Shown here one piece after another: positions 1 through 6,861 of a stretch of DNA of 11,352 nt (position 1 is its first letter; each line of letters begins with the position of its first letter). The notes under the pieces are model-generated. The model was not told the DNA's origin, ran no database searches, and saw only the letters and a list, made by a program, of their open reading frames with translations. The position numbers and the translations under genes are program-made. This DNA is from UBA11512 sp964623895 (GTDB lineage: Bacteria > Bacillota > Clostridia > Oscillospirales > CAG-272): positions 1 to 11,352 of the forward strand of contig CAZUWA010000038.1 of the NCBI GenBank assembly GCA_964623895.1. The letters are read 5' to 3'.

Positions 1-121
1 TTGCCCTAAAACCTACATCCAATACATAACCACAGGTTGGTGCAAAGACCTTGTGTTTCTTTTTGAAAGGCTTAGAATGAGATTTTTTCTTGACTTTTTT
101 GGTCTCACATCATTGACAAAA
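1..121. other. Unresolved region downstream of rarA
   Basis: This stretch lies between the window edge and the rarA stop codon. On the minus strand a frame is open from base 109 to the edge. It encodes a very lysine-rich stretch followed by VFAPTCGYVLDVGFRA, but it has no ATG or GTG start, only a TTG at 22-20. I see no SD or promoter for it, and no good terminator for rarA. It could be the start of a further minus-strand gene, a degraded gene, or non-coding sequence. The plus-strand frame through here continues antisense into rarA and is not credible. Confidence 0.3.
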
Positions 122-1387
122 CTACATTTTTGTGCTTTCTTGGAGATCGTTTCCATTTTTCTCACCCTTTACCAGATCCCAATAATTCTTTGCGGCTTGC
201 TCCACTTTATTCTCTCCGTAAGAATAGTATTTTTTATTCTTCAAATCATTCGGCAGATATTGTTGTGTGACATAATGCCCCGGATAATCATGAGGATATT
301 TGTAGCCGTCATATTCGTTTGATGGGCGCATATAAGGCGGGATCGTCTGCCCTTTTCCGGCAAGGACATCTGCCTTTGCAGCTTCATAAGCAAGGTGCGC
401 ACTGTTTGATTTCGGACAGGTTGCGAGAAAGATGACGAGGTTTGAAAGTGGCAAAGTCGCCTCCGGCATACCGACTTTCATTGCAGAATTAACGCAGGCG
501 TCCGCCACGGCGGCGGCAAGGGGATATGCTGCGCCAACATCCTCATTTGCCATCACCAAAAGCCGTCTGCAAGTTCCCTGCAATTCCCCTCCCTCAAGAA
601 GCTTTGCAAGGTAAAAGATTGATGCGTCAGGATCTGAACCGCGCACCGATTTTTGAAGACAGGACAAAAGATCATAATGCACCGTTCCGCTCTTGTCAAA
701 ATTGCCGAGCACCTTAGGCGTCAGATCGTCTACGGTAGACTTTTCAATGCGGTCTTCAGCAGTATAGAAGGCACTCTCAAGAATATTTAGACTTCTTCTG
801 ACATCTCCCGCACCGCAACCCGCAATATGCAGAAGCGCCTCTTCACTTGCCATACGTTTGACGCTGCTCTCTTCATTCAAAAGCGCCAGACCGCGCCGCA
901 GAACAGGCAAAATATCCTCTTTCTCTACCGCGCGAAACTCAAATACCATCGAACGGGAAATGATCGCGTTATAAACATACAGATACGGATTTTCGGTGGT
1001 GGAAGCAATGAGAGTGATCTGCCCGTTTTCAATATATTCAAGCAGTACCTGCTGTTGTTTCTTGGTAAAGTATTGGATCTCGTCGATATAGAGGAGAATG
1101 CCGTCCTGCCCGAACACTGAGCCGCTCTTTGCAATAACTTCCTTCACATCCGCCGTGCTTGCAGTGGTTGCATTCAGTTTGCACAACTCCATACCAGACA
1201 TTTTGGCAATAATGGAGGCAAGCGTGGTTTTGCCTGTCCCGGGAGGGCCGTAGAAGATCATATTGGTGAGATGATTTTGATTGAGCACCCGACGAATAAC
1301 TCCGTTTTTTCCAAGCAGATGCGGTTGTCCAACCATTTCTGACAGATTTCTTGGACGCAATCTGTCCGCGATCGGCTGACTTGCCAT
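122..1387 (-). CDS. rarA: Replication-associated recombination protein A (RarA/MgsA-type AAA+ ATPase)
   Basis: This is an ATPase of the RarA/MgsA/WRNIP1 family. It is related to clamp-loader subunits and RuvB and acts in the cytoplasm at stalled replication forks. The 421-residue product opens with the family's RLRPRNLSEMVGQ-type box. Walker A is GPPGTGKTT (residues 47-55), Walker B is ILLYIDE (97-103), the sensor-1 region is ASTTENP (128-134) and a likely arginine finger is in SRS (144-146). The C-terminal half carries the family's oligomerisation region, including the signature PKSNSAHLAYEAA. Length is usual for the family. I place the start at ATG 1387 rather than ATG 1393: the SD (rc of 1395-1401, AAGGAGG) sits 7 nt from the former but only 1 nt from the latter. 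The gene has its own SigA-type promoter and is divergent from the kinase-like gene. Confidence 0.95.
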   Translation of the reverse strand: MASQPIADRLRPRNLSEMVGQPHLLGKNGVIRRVLNQNHLTNMIFYGPPGTGKTTLASIIAKMSGMELCKLNATTASTADVKEVIAKSGSVFGQDGILLYIDEIQYFTKKQQQVLLEYIENGQITLIASTTENPYLYVYNAIISRSMVFEFRAVEKEDILPVLRRGLALLNEESSVKRMASEEALLHIAGCGAGDVRRSLNILESAFYTAEDRIEKSTVDDLTPKVLGNFDKSGTVHYDLLSCLQKSVRGSDPDASIFYLAKLLEGGELQGTCRRLLVMANEDVGAAYPLAAAVADACVNSAMKVGMPEATLPLSNLVIFLATCPKSNSAHLAYEAAKADVLAGKGQTIPPYMRPSNEYDGYKYPHDYPGHYVTQQYLPNDLKNKKYYSYGENKVEQAAKNYWDLVKGEKNGNDLQESTKM

Positions 1388-1394
1388 ATACATT

Positions 1395-1401
1395 CCTCCT
1401 T
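1395..1401 (-). promoter_or_regulatory. rarA ribosome binding site (decides the start)
   Basis: AAGGAGG on the minus strand. Two in-frame ATGs follow, at 1393 and 1387. Only the second has normal spacing (7 nt), so translation most likely begins MASQPIADRL. Confidence 0.8.
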
Positions 1402-1416
1402 CATTTCAACAACTAC

Positions 1417-1445
1417 AGTATACCGCCTTTTTTGGGAAATGTCAA
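1417..1445 (-). promoter_or_regulatory. rarA promoter (SigA-type)
   Basis: On the minus strand a perfect -35 TTGACA (1445-1440) is followed by a 17-bp spacer and -10 TATACT (1422-1417). The predicted start of transcription, near 1410, gives a leader of about 23 nt to ATG 1387. Confidence 0.85.
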
Positions 1446-1484
1446 CAACTGAAAAAGTTTTTCGCCGTCCTTGCCCAAAAATTC

Positions 1485-1513
1485 TTGACTTTTCCGGAGA
1501 ATGATGCTATAAT
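1485..1513 (+). promoter_or_regulatory. Promoter of the cytidylate-kinase-like gene (SigA-type)
   Basis: -35 TTGACT (1485-1490), 17-bp spacer, perfect -10 TATAAT (1508-1513). Transcription would start near 1520, about 22 nt before ATG 1542. It is divergent from the rarA promoter; the two -35 boxes lie about 40 bp apart. Confidence 0.85.
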
Positions 1514-1541
1514 CAAAGAAAATGTATCGGAGGGATCGAAA

Positions 1542-2156
1542 ATGAAGATTATCACCATTGGCAGAGAGTTCGGCAGTGGTGGAAGAGAACTGGGCAAGCG
1601 TCTGGCAGATGCGCTCGGCGTTCCTTGCTATGACAAAGAGATTTTGAATGAAGTGGCAAAACTGCAGGGCATCACTCCGGAATATGTCGAACACATTACC
1701 GAAAGCGATATCCGTACCGTTTATGCATCCACTATCGGCAAAACATTTCTTTCCCCGGCATATTACAACGACAACGCCGTGCAGGTACTCGTTTCCCAAC
1801 AAAAAGTCATCCGCAAGTTAGCGCTGCAGGGAGATTGCATCTTCGTCGGCCGCTCGGCAGATGTGGTTTTGGAAGATCTGAATCCACTCAACATCTTCGT
1901 CTATGCCGATAAACAGTCGAAGTTGGATCGTTGCCTTGCTCGCGCTGAAAACGGGGAAACCGAGAAGGAAATTCTCAAAAAGATGCAGAAGATCGACAAA
2001 GATCGCGCCTCAAACCGCCGATTCATCACCGGAAGCGAATGGGGGAGCAAAGAAAGTTACCACCTGATGATCAATACCTCAGGTCAAGAGATCAAGGAAC
2101 TTGTTCCCGTTGTGGTGTTGTACGCCAACCTGTGGTTCGGCAAAAAAAAACAATAA
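1542..2156 (+). CDS. Cytidylate kinase-like P-loop protein
   Basis: The 204-residue product belongs to the cytidylate-kinase-like P-loop family common in clostridia and annotated as cytidylate kinase 2-type. The nucleotide-binding loop is at the extreme N-terminus: IGREFGSGGRELG (residues 6-18). It is followed by the family's YDKEIL segment, then FVGRSADVVL mid-protein and a DKDRASNRRF segment resembling the LID region of nucleoside monophosphate kinases. It probably binds ATP and phosphorylates a nucleotide or similar substrate. The family is distinct from housekeeping cmk, so CMP as the substrate is inference and I give no symbol. I chose ATG 1542, with GGAGG at 1529-1533, over an in-frame TTG at 1485 because that TTG is the -35 box of the promoter. 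The last codons lie in a run of nine A residues (2142-2150). Confidence 0.85.
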   Translation: MKIITIGREFGSGGRELGKRLADALGVPCYDKEILNEVAKLQGITPEYVEHITESDIRTVYASTIGKTFLSPAYYNDNAVQVLVSQQKVIRKLALQGDCIFVGRSADVVLEDLNPLNIFVYADKQSKLDRCLARAENGETEKEILKKMQKIDKDRASNRRFITGSEWGSKESYHLMINTSGQEIKELVPVVVLYANLWFGKKKQ

Positions 2157-2220
2157 ATAGAACGGTAATTTCAAAAAAATCGTCTGTTGAAGTTGCCGCC
2201 AATAGGGATGTTTCGTATAT

Positions 2221-2258
2221 AGGAGGTATTGTGACCGATTTGGGGCACAATACCTCCT
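2221..2258. repeat. Perfect 13-bp inverted repeat, 12-nt loop
   Basis: Arms AGGAGGTATTGTG (2221-2233) and CACAATACCTCCT (2246-2258) are exact reverse complements. No T-run follows on either strand, so it is not a canonical intrinsic terminator. The 5' arm on each strand is an ideal Shine-Dalgarno (AGGAGGT) followed by GTG. On the plus strand that GTG (2231) opens a frame of 19 codons ending at TGA 2288-2290. In RNA the SD would be fully base-paired. It may be a mRNA 3'-end stabiliser, a protein-binding palindrome, or a degenerate terminator serving both sides. Confidence 0.75.
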
Positions 2259-2264
2259 GCTGTG

Positions 2265-2363
2265 TCATACGGCTTCTTTATTTTCCTTGACTCTGCCGCC
2301 AAGCACGATGCAATCGTCCTTTTTAACGATCTCCAACTTCCCATCTTTTGGGTTTATATCATT
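2265..2363 (-). pseudogene. Possible gene remnant or small protein
   Basis: A minus-strand frame runs from just after a TAA (2366-2364) to TGA at 2267-2265 and encodes 32 residues, including KLEIVKKDDCIVLGGRVKEN. Alternating charged and hydrophobic residues and ordinary codons make it look like the C-terminal end of a real protein. It has no ATG or GTG start; the only internal initiator is TTG at 2336, without a good SD. I do not recognise the family. It could be a truncated relic, a frameshifted gene end, or chance. Confidence 0.3.
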
Positions 2364-2435
2364 TTAACACGTATTTTTAAAAAAATCATTTTCATTCGAA
2401 TGTTTCGATATCAAGGATTATTCACACTTTACCCT

Positions 2436-2464
2436 TTGACAAGCAGAACGATCTGTGTTATAAT
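2436..2464 (+). promoter_or_regulatory. Promoter of the LRR lipoprotein gene
   Basis: Perfect SigA consensus: TTGACA (2436-2441), 17-bp spacer, TATAAT (2459-2464). The predicted leader of about 28 nt contains the RBS CCGGAG at 2486-2491, 7 nt before ATG 2499. Confidence 0.9.
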
Positions 2465-2498
2465 AACTAAAAAGTGAACTTTTAACCGGAGTTTTGAT

Positions 2499-4163
2499 AT
2501 GTTTAAAAGAATTTCCATCGTTCTTCTCGTGATCCTCCACCTGTTATTCCTCGCTTCCTGCAATCACCAAAAAAAGACCACCGACATTTCTTCCCTTCCC
2601 TCCTATCCGAACAGTTCTGTCAGCCTGCCTTCCGACCTTCCGGACATTTACGATATTTGCCCTCACCAGAACACAAAACGCATAGAAGACAAAGCTGCAA
2701 CCTGTATTGAAGACGGCTATACCGGTAGGTTACAGTGCAAAGATTGCAACGCGATCCTCGACTGGACGGGCGAAGTCCTGCCGATGAAGGGGCACAATTA
2801 CAACGGTCACGTCTGCAAATATTGTGACAAGAGGGAACCTTCCATTCTCAACGAAGGTGATTTTGAAGGTTGTGATGTCCATTGGACACTGTACGATGAC
2901 GGCGAACTATCCGTCACGGGACAGGGCGTCATCCCCGATTTTCCTGAAAAGGAAAACAGTTATTTTTATCTCTACAACAAGTTTGTCAAAACAATCGTAG
3001 TGCACAACGGTATCACCGAGATCGGAGATCGTGTTTTCAGAGGACTAAAAGATGCGACCACGATCAGCCTCTCCTCCTCTGTCCGACGAATCGGCGATAC
3101 ATCCTTTGAGGGATGGTCTCTGTCCAAACTTTCTCTTCCCATGCGACTACTCGAGATCGGCGAGGACAATTTCACCTACAACCAAATATTCTTCTTAGAA
3201 CTCCCCGGAACACTAAAAAAAGTCGGCAAGGGCAGTTTTTCCTCGACACAAATGGTCACCATGCGTGTGCCCGCATCCATTGCCGTCTTTGAGGTAAACG
3301 AAGGTCAGTTTTCAAATGTAAACAGCGTAGCGTTTATGGGTAGCGAGAAGATGGTTTCTCATCTTGGATTATATAAAGATCTTACCGAGAGCGGTGAGTG
3401 CGCAATGGTCAACCTCAAATTCGAATACACCTCTGCCGCAAACAAACTACCCTACTGCAGTAAGCGTGGGCAGACATCCGGCGACTTCACCTATATGGTC
3501 TTTACCGATGACACCGCGCGAGTAACCAAGTACAACGGAAATGATGAAGAAATCGTTATCCCAGAAAAATTCGGAAAATATACCGTCACGGGGATCGAGC
3601 ACAACGCTTTTGAAGAAAATTCGGTCGTCAAAAAAGTCACCTTGCCCAAAACACTGACAGACATTTATGCCGAAGCATTTTTAAAAAGCAAGCTAGAGAT
3701 GCTAGTTGTTATGTCCGATACTCTGCGTGTCGGAAAATCCGCTTTTGAAGATTGCAAATCTCTTAAAACACTTGTTTTTGACGGCGTCTTTACAGAGATC
3801 GGCGCTGCGGCATTCGCCAATACAGATATTGAAAACATTCAATTGGCAAGCGGGACAACAGTCATTCGCAGTTCTGCATTTGCTTATTCCGCAATCAAGA
3901 CCTTTGATTTTTCAGGCATCGAGATCATCGGTGACAGCGCCTTCGGGCAATCGGATCTTGAAGGAGCACTGGATCTCAGCGATGTCAAATTGATCGGAAG
4001 AGCGGCATTCTATAACTGCAACCTCAATCAAATTACTCTGGGTAATGTCAATTCAATCGGAAAAGCCGCATTTTATGGGAACAATCTCACAAAAGACAGT
4101 GTCTTGGGATTTGAAAATGCCAAAAACGTACACGACGAAGCTTTTCCCTTCAAATTCTCATAA
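2499..4163 (+). CDS. BspA-like leucine-rich-repeat lipoprotein with Cys/His-rich N-terminal segment
   Basis: This is a probable surface-anchored protein of 554 residues. It has a lipoprotein signal: positive MFKR, a hydrophobic core, and lipobox LASC with the lipidated cysteine at residue 21. A Ser/Pro-rich linker follows. Residues 54-109 form a Cys/His-rich module: C54, C69, a CKDC pair (C80, C83), H99, H104 and a CKYC pair (C106, C109). Such modules occur in other clostridial surface proteins and may bind metal. The rest is two blocks of BspA/LRR_5-type repeats, about residues 165-300 and 365-550, with the recurring pattern I-x-x-A/S-F-x-x-x-x-x-L. A beta-rich connector lies between them. 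BspA-type repeats are known in adhesins and surface proteins; a ligand cannot be read from the sequence. The gene is monocistronic, with its own consensus promoter and a strong terminator. Confidence 0.88.
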   Translation: MFKRISIVLLVILHLLFLASCNHQKKTTDISSLPSYPNSSVSLPSDLPDIYDICPHQNTKRIEDKAATCIEDGYTGRLQCKDCNAILDWTGEVLPMKGHNYNGHVCKYCDKREPSILNEGDFEGCDVHWTLYDDGELSVTGQGVIPDFPEKENSYFYLYNKFVKTIVVHNGITEIGDRVFRGLKDATTISLSSSVRRIGDTSFEGWSLSKLSLPMRLLEIGEDNFTYNQIFFLELPGTLKKVGKGSFSSTQMVTMRVPASIAVFEVNEGQFSNVNSVAFMGSEKMVSHLGLYKDLTESGECAMVNLKFEYTSAANKLPYCSKRGQTSGDFTYMVFTDDTARVTKYNGNDEEIVIPEKFGKYTVTGIEHNAFEENSVVKKVTLPKTLTDIYAEAFLKSKLEMLVVMSDTLRVGKSAFEDCKSLKTLVFDGVFTEIGAAAFANTDIENIQLASGTTVIRSSAFAYSAIKTFDFSGIEIIGDSAFGQSDLEGALDLSDVKLIGRAAFYNCNLNQITLGNVNSIGKAAFYGNNLTKDSVLGFENAKNVHDEAFPFKFS

Positions 4164-4195
4164 CTAAAAACTCTACATCTTACAGACCTTTTAAC

Positions 4196-4238
4196 AAAAA
4201 CCATACTTGCAGTTTCATATGGCAGGTATGGTTTTTTC
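4196..4238 (+). terminator. Intrinsic terminator of the LRR lipoprotein gene
   Basis: Stem CCATACTTGC (4201-4210) pairs with GCAGGTATGG (4222-4231) with one G-T wobble, then TTTTTT (4232-4237). The A-run at 4196-4200 makes it potentially bidirectional. Confidence 0.9.
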
Positions 4239-4272
4239 TATTATACGGTTTGAACATCATAGGATATCATAT

Positions 4273-4335
4273 TCCGACATTTTGATGAATTTGTAATTTA
4301 TTCGCACAATTCCTGCTCTATGGCAGTTTTCGACT
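4273..4335 (+). promoter_or_regulatory. Candidate Spo0A boxes upstream of spoIIE
   Basis: The 0A-box consensus is TGTCGAA, or TTCGACA on the other strand. TCCGACA (4273-4279) and TTCGACT (4329-4335) each match at 6 of 7 positions. The second overlaps the -35 region of the spoIIE promoter. Spo0A control of spoIIE is established in Bacillus; these sites are inferred from similarity only. Confidence 0.4.
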
Positions 4336-4362
4336 GTTTTTTTCTCCTACTTTTGTTATACT
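4330..4362 (+). promoter_or_regulatory. spoIIE promoter with 21-bp spacer
   Basis: A good -10, TATACT (4357-4362), lies 21 bp after TCGACT (4330-4335). There is no acceptable -35 at 17 bp. The B. subtilis spoIIE promoter is known for a 21-bp spacer and activation by Spo0A, so the architecture appears conserved. The predicted leader is only about 17 nt and starts at or next to the AAAAGGAG RBS. Confidence 0.55.
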
Positions 4363-4385
4363 TTTTGAAAAGGAGCGTGAATCGT

Positions 4386-6656
4386 ATGAAAGATACAAAA
4401 GAAACGAAAGATCGAGCGGTATTATACAACCAATACAAAGAAAAAATCGCCGCCCTTCTGCATGATAAAAAGAAAATGACAGCAGCGTGCATCGGACTGC
4501 TACGCGGATGCATTTCTCTATTGTTTTCTTTCATTCTTGCAAGCGGTCGTTTTGTGTTCGGATGTTATCCTTTCGGTGTGGCTATGCTTGCCGGAACGCG
4601 CAAAAATCTTGTTTTTTTCTGGCTTGGTGCAGTGCTCGCCATTCTGCGGCGCGGCGGAGAGGGAATTACCGCCGAGATTTTAGCAATCAGTTTTCTCTTT
4701 GCCGTTAAATCTTACTTTTCCTTTGTCTTCCCAAAAGAGGAACATGCCGGCAAAGGAGAGCCGATCTTTCTTTCAGTAACGCTTGCGGTACTTGCAGGGG
4801 GAATCATCGGCATTGGAGGATGTATTGTAAGTGGTTTTACCGTTTATGCTTTGCTGTCTCTGCTTACTATGCTAGTGGCAAGTGGGATCGCCTGTTTTTT
4901 GTTTTGCGGCTTGACCGTTCCCGGCGGAATGTCGAAGATCTACAAACGAGCTGCGATCGGGTCTCTGCTTTTTGCGCTAGTCTATAGTCTTGGCAACTAT
5001 TCTTTTTATTCATTCTCTCCAAATCTGACAGTCGCAGTGACTTGCGCCCTGTTTTTTGCCGGCAGATCCGATCTTCTCTTTTCAGGGGTACTCGGAGCGG
5101 TACTGGGGCTTGCATGCGGATATCAAAGCGTTCTGCCGCTCTGCCTGTTGGCGCTTGTTGCATCTGCCGCATTCAAATACAGCAGTAAGATTGCCCCATG
5201 GCTTGGAGTTCTTGCAGGCTTTTCCGCATCATTTTATCTGGAAGGAAACAGTAGTTTTTTATATGTCCTACCCGATATGGTCTGTGGTGTACTCTTTTAC
5301 CTACCACTTCGTTACTACAACGACCTCTATCAAAAAAAGGCGACGGAACAATTCACACAAAAGCCATCTTCTGCTCTCTCCCCCCCAGCCGACGCCATGG
5401 GCAACCTCTCGGACAAGCTCTTCCAAATGTCTGAAAAGTTGCGAACACCAACACGCGAGGAGGCATTGGGCATCTGCCGCGACAGCCTCGGAAAAATTTG
5501 CACCGATTGCGGAAAAGGCTGTTTCAAGGAAGATGCACGCGTACGCGCTATCGCAGACAGCCTTTTTGAGACCGGAACGCTCGGTGCACCTCAAATGGGA
5601 GAGACCCAATTTTCCGGTTGCAAAAAATGGCGTTCGATCTGTGACGACATCAACAACGAATACTGTGCTCACGCTGAAACGCTTTACCGTTGTGACCGCG
5701 CGCTATGCTATGCAAACAGTTACAAAAGCCTTTCCAAGACCCTCGCTGATGCCGAAAAAGAGCGCCGGGAGCAAGATCTGCCAAATGAAGTCATGACCGA
5801 ACGTTTTGAAAAAGCGTTGCTCTCAGCCGATATTGAATTCCATGCCGCAACTGCTCGTGGAAAGCGTGAGACGGTTTTTACCATTCACGGAATTGATCCT
5901 ACACAGATCGGCGGAAAAATTCATTCAATCAAACAAATCATTGAGAAAGGCTGTGCCGTTTCGCTCGGAATGCCACAGATCGCCATGCTCAACGGAAAGA
6001 ACTGCCTAATTTTTAAGCGCAGCCCTTCCTACACCGCCAATCTCGGCGTTTTGTCTGAAAAGAAACCGGGAGAAGAGGTTTGCGGAGATGCCACATACTC
6101 CTTCGTCAGTGATAATTATTTTTATCTTTTACTCTGCGATGGAATGGGCAGTGGCAGGAATGCTGCACTTGCCTCCGGAATCGCCTGTCACTTTGCAAAG
6201 GAGCTTTTCTCCATGAGCGCCTCCCTTGCTACCGTTTTGGAAACGGTCAACGATTTTTTGCTTTGCCAAAGTTTTGAATGTTCCACCACCTTTGATCTGA
6301 TGCGCTTGGATCTCTTCGATGGTCACTGCGATTTTATCAAGAGCGGCGCTTGCCCTTCATTGGTCATTCGCGCAGACAATACCTTCCGCGTTGCATCAAT
6401 GAGCGTTCCGGTCGGCGCAACAAAAGAGGTCAATTCCGAGAAGATCTCGCTGAAACTGCGCCCGGGAGATCGCATTGTATTCTTTACAGACGGTATTGCG
6501 AACACCCCCGAAGAAGCGCCTTGGTTAGATGATCTTTTAGAAGGGCGGCTTCGCAGACCCGTGAAGGAAACAGCAGAAGACATCCTGATCCGTTCGGAAC
6601 GCGGCAAAAATCCGGATGATCGCAGTGTTGCAGTGGTCGAGATCGGATTTATATAA
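4386..6656 (+). CDS. spoIIE: Stage II sporulation protein E (membrane-bound PP2C phosphatase)
   Basis: SpoIIE sits at the asymmetric division septum and dephosphorylates the anti-anti-sigma factor SpoIIAA, releasing SigF in the forespore. The 756-residue product has a short charged N-terminus and then many hydrophobic segments between about residues 32 and 315, fitting the family's ten-helix membrane domain. A cytoplasmic central region follows, with a cysteine cluster (C364, C372, C375, C379). The C-terminal PP2C domain has metal-binding aspartates in CGDATYSF (D568), CDGMGSG (D585), FFTDGIAN (D702) and NPDDRS (D744/D745). It is somewhat shorter than the B. subtilis protein (827 residues). 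I chose ATG 4386 because AAAAGGAG (4368-4375) lies 10 nt upstream. An in-frame GTG at 4377 is too close to that SD, and an in-frame ATG at 4320 lies upstream of the promoter. Confidence 0.95.
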   Translation: MKDTKETKDRAVLYNQYKEKIAALLHDKKKMTAACIGLLRGCISLLFSFILASGRFVFGCYPFGVAMLAGTRKNLVFFWLGAVLAILRRGGEGITAEILAISFLFAVKSYFSFVFPKEEHAGKGEPIFLSVTLAVLAGGIIGIGGCIVSGFTVYALLSLLTMLVASGIACFLFCGLTVPGGMSKIYKRAAIGSLLFALVYSLGNYSFYSFSPNLTVAVTCALFFAGRSDLLFSGVLGAVLGLACGYQSVLPLCLLALVASAAFKYSSKIAPWLGVLAGFSASFYLEGNSSFLYVLPDMVCGVLFYLPLRYYNDLYQKKATEQFTQKPSSALSPPADAMGNLSDKLFQMSEKLRTPTREEALGICRDSLGKICTDCGKGCFKEDARVRAIADSLFETGTLGAPQMGETQFSGCKKWRSICDDINNEYCAHAETLYRCDRALCYANSYKSLSKTLADAEKERREQDLPNEVMTERFEKALLSADIEFHAATARGKRETVFTIHGIDPTQIGGKIHSIKQIIEKGCAVSLGMPQIAMLNGKNCLIFKRSPSYTANLGVLSEKKPGEEVCGDATYSFVSDNYFYLLLCDGMGSGRNAALASGIACHFAKELFSMSASLATVLETVNDFLLCQSFECSTTFDLMRLDLFDGHCDFIKSGACPSLVIRADNTFRVASMSVPVGATKEVNSEKISLKLRPGDRIVFFTDGIANTPEEAPWLDDLLEGRLRRPVKETAEDILIRSERGKNPDDRSVAVVEIGFI

Positions 6657-6839
6657 AGAATGCCTTGGACGGTTTGCAAAAGGACTGTCCAAGACATTTG
6701 GTTGTAGAGATCTTGTAAATTTCACTGCACCATCAATCAGAAAATCGATATTTTCTCTTCTGTAAACGGTATCTTTTGGTGTATGGATACGGTCTAAATA
6801 CAACATCCCACCTTTGGTTTTGTTCAAAACGGCACCCAT
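6537..6839 (-). CDS. Unidentified small open frame facing spoIIE (doubtful)
   Basis: From ATG 6839 the minus strand encodes 100 residues, beginning MGAVLNKTKGGMLYLDRIHT and continuing with mixed charged and hydrophobic residues without low-complexity bias. The first 60 or so codons lie outside any other gene and look coding-like. The last 40 run antisense through the 3' end of spoIIE, which is unlikely to be genuine. A promoter lies just upstream (6896-6868), but no Shine-Dalgarno precedes the ATG. I do not recognise a family. It may be a small protein, the relic of a gene that lost its own end, or a small RNA ending in the 6659-6697 hairpin. Confidence 0.25.
   Translation of the reverse strand: MGAVLNKTKGGMLYLDRIHTPKDTVYRRENIDFLIDGAVKFTRSLQPNVLDSPFANRPRHSLYKSDLDHCNTAIIRIFAAFRTDQDVFCCFLHGSAKPPF
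6659..6697. terminator. Possible weak hairpin terminator after spoIIE
   Basis: CTTGGACGG (6664-6672) pairs with CTGTCCAAG (6685-6693) with one wobble. After a C/A mismatch it is extended by AATG/CATT. It begins 2 nt after the spoIIE stop. The following T-tract is poor in both directions, so termination efficiency is uncertain. It lies where spoIIE and the minus-strand unit from 6896 converge and could serve both. Confidence 0.45.
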
Positions 6840-6861
6840 TTGTGTCGGTTTTTGCTTTGGA

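Larger units (their letters stand above)
2157..2498. other. Gene-poor intergenic stretch before the LRR lipoprotein
   Basis: This 342-bp gap has no gene that I can call with confidence. It holds a perfect 13-bp inverted repeat (2221-2258), a minus-strand coding-like fragment (2265-2363), and the promoter and RBS of the downstream lipoprotein gene (2436-2491). I see no canonical terminator with a T-run for the kinase-like gene. Confidence 0.7.

Noticed and set aside
53..322. An 89-codon hydrophobic plus-strand frame
   Set aside because: Mostly antisense to the 3' end of rarA. The Phe/Leu/Ile-rich translation is the usual antisense of a lysine- and glutamate-rich coding sequence.
1485..1541. 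An upstream TTG start for the cytidylate-kinase-like protein
   Set aside because: The TTG is the -35 box of the gene's own promoter, and the P-loop normally sits at the extreme N-terminus, as it does with ATG 1542.
2221..2258. Calling the inverted repeat an intrinsic terminator
   Set aside because: Neither side is followed by a T-run, in contrast to the three clear terminators in the window.
4320..4385. An earlier in-frame ATG for spoIIE, adding a hydrophobic N-terminal segment
   Set aside because: The ATG lies upstream of the promoter's -35 and -10 boxes and has no SD, whereas ATG 4386 has AAAAGGAG at suitable spacing.
5056..5796. A 246-codon plus-strand frame inside spoIIE
   Set aside because: It is a +1 shadow of spoIIE, whose own frame carries the membrane and phosphatase motifs without interruption.
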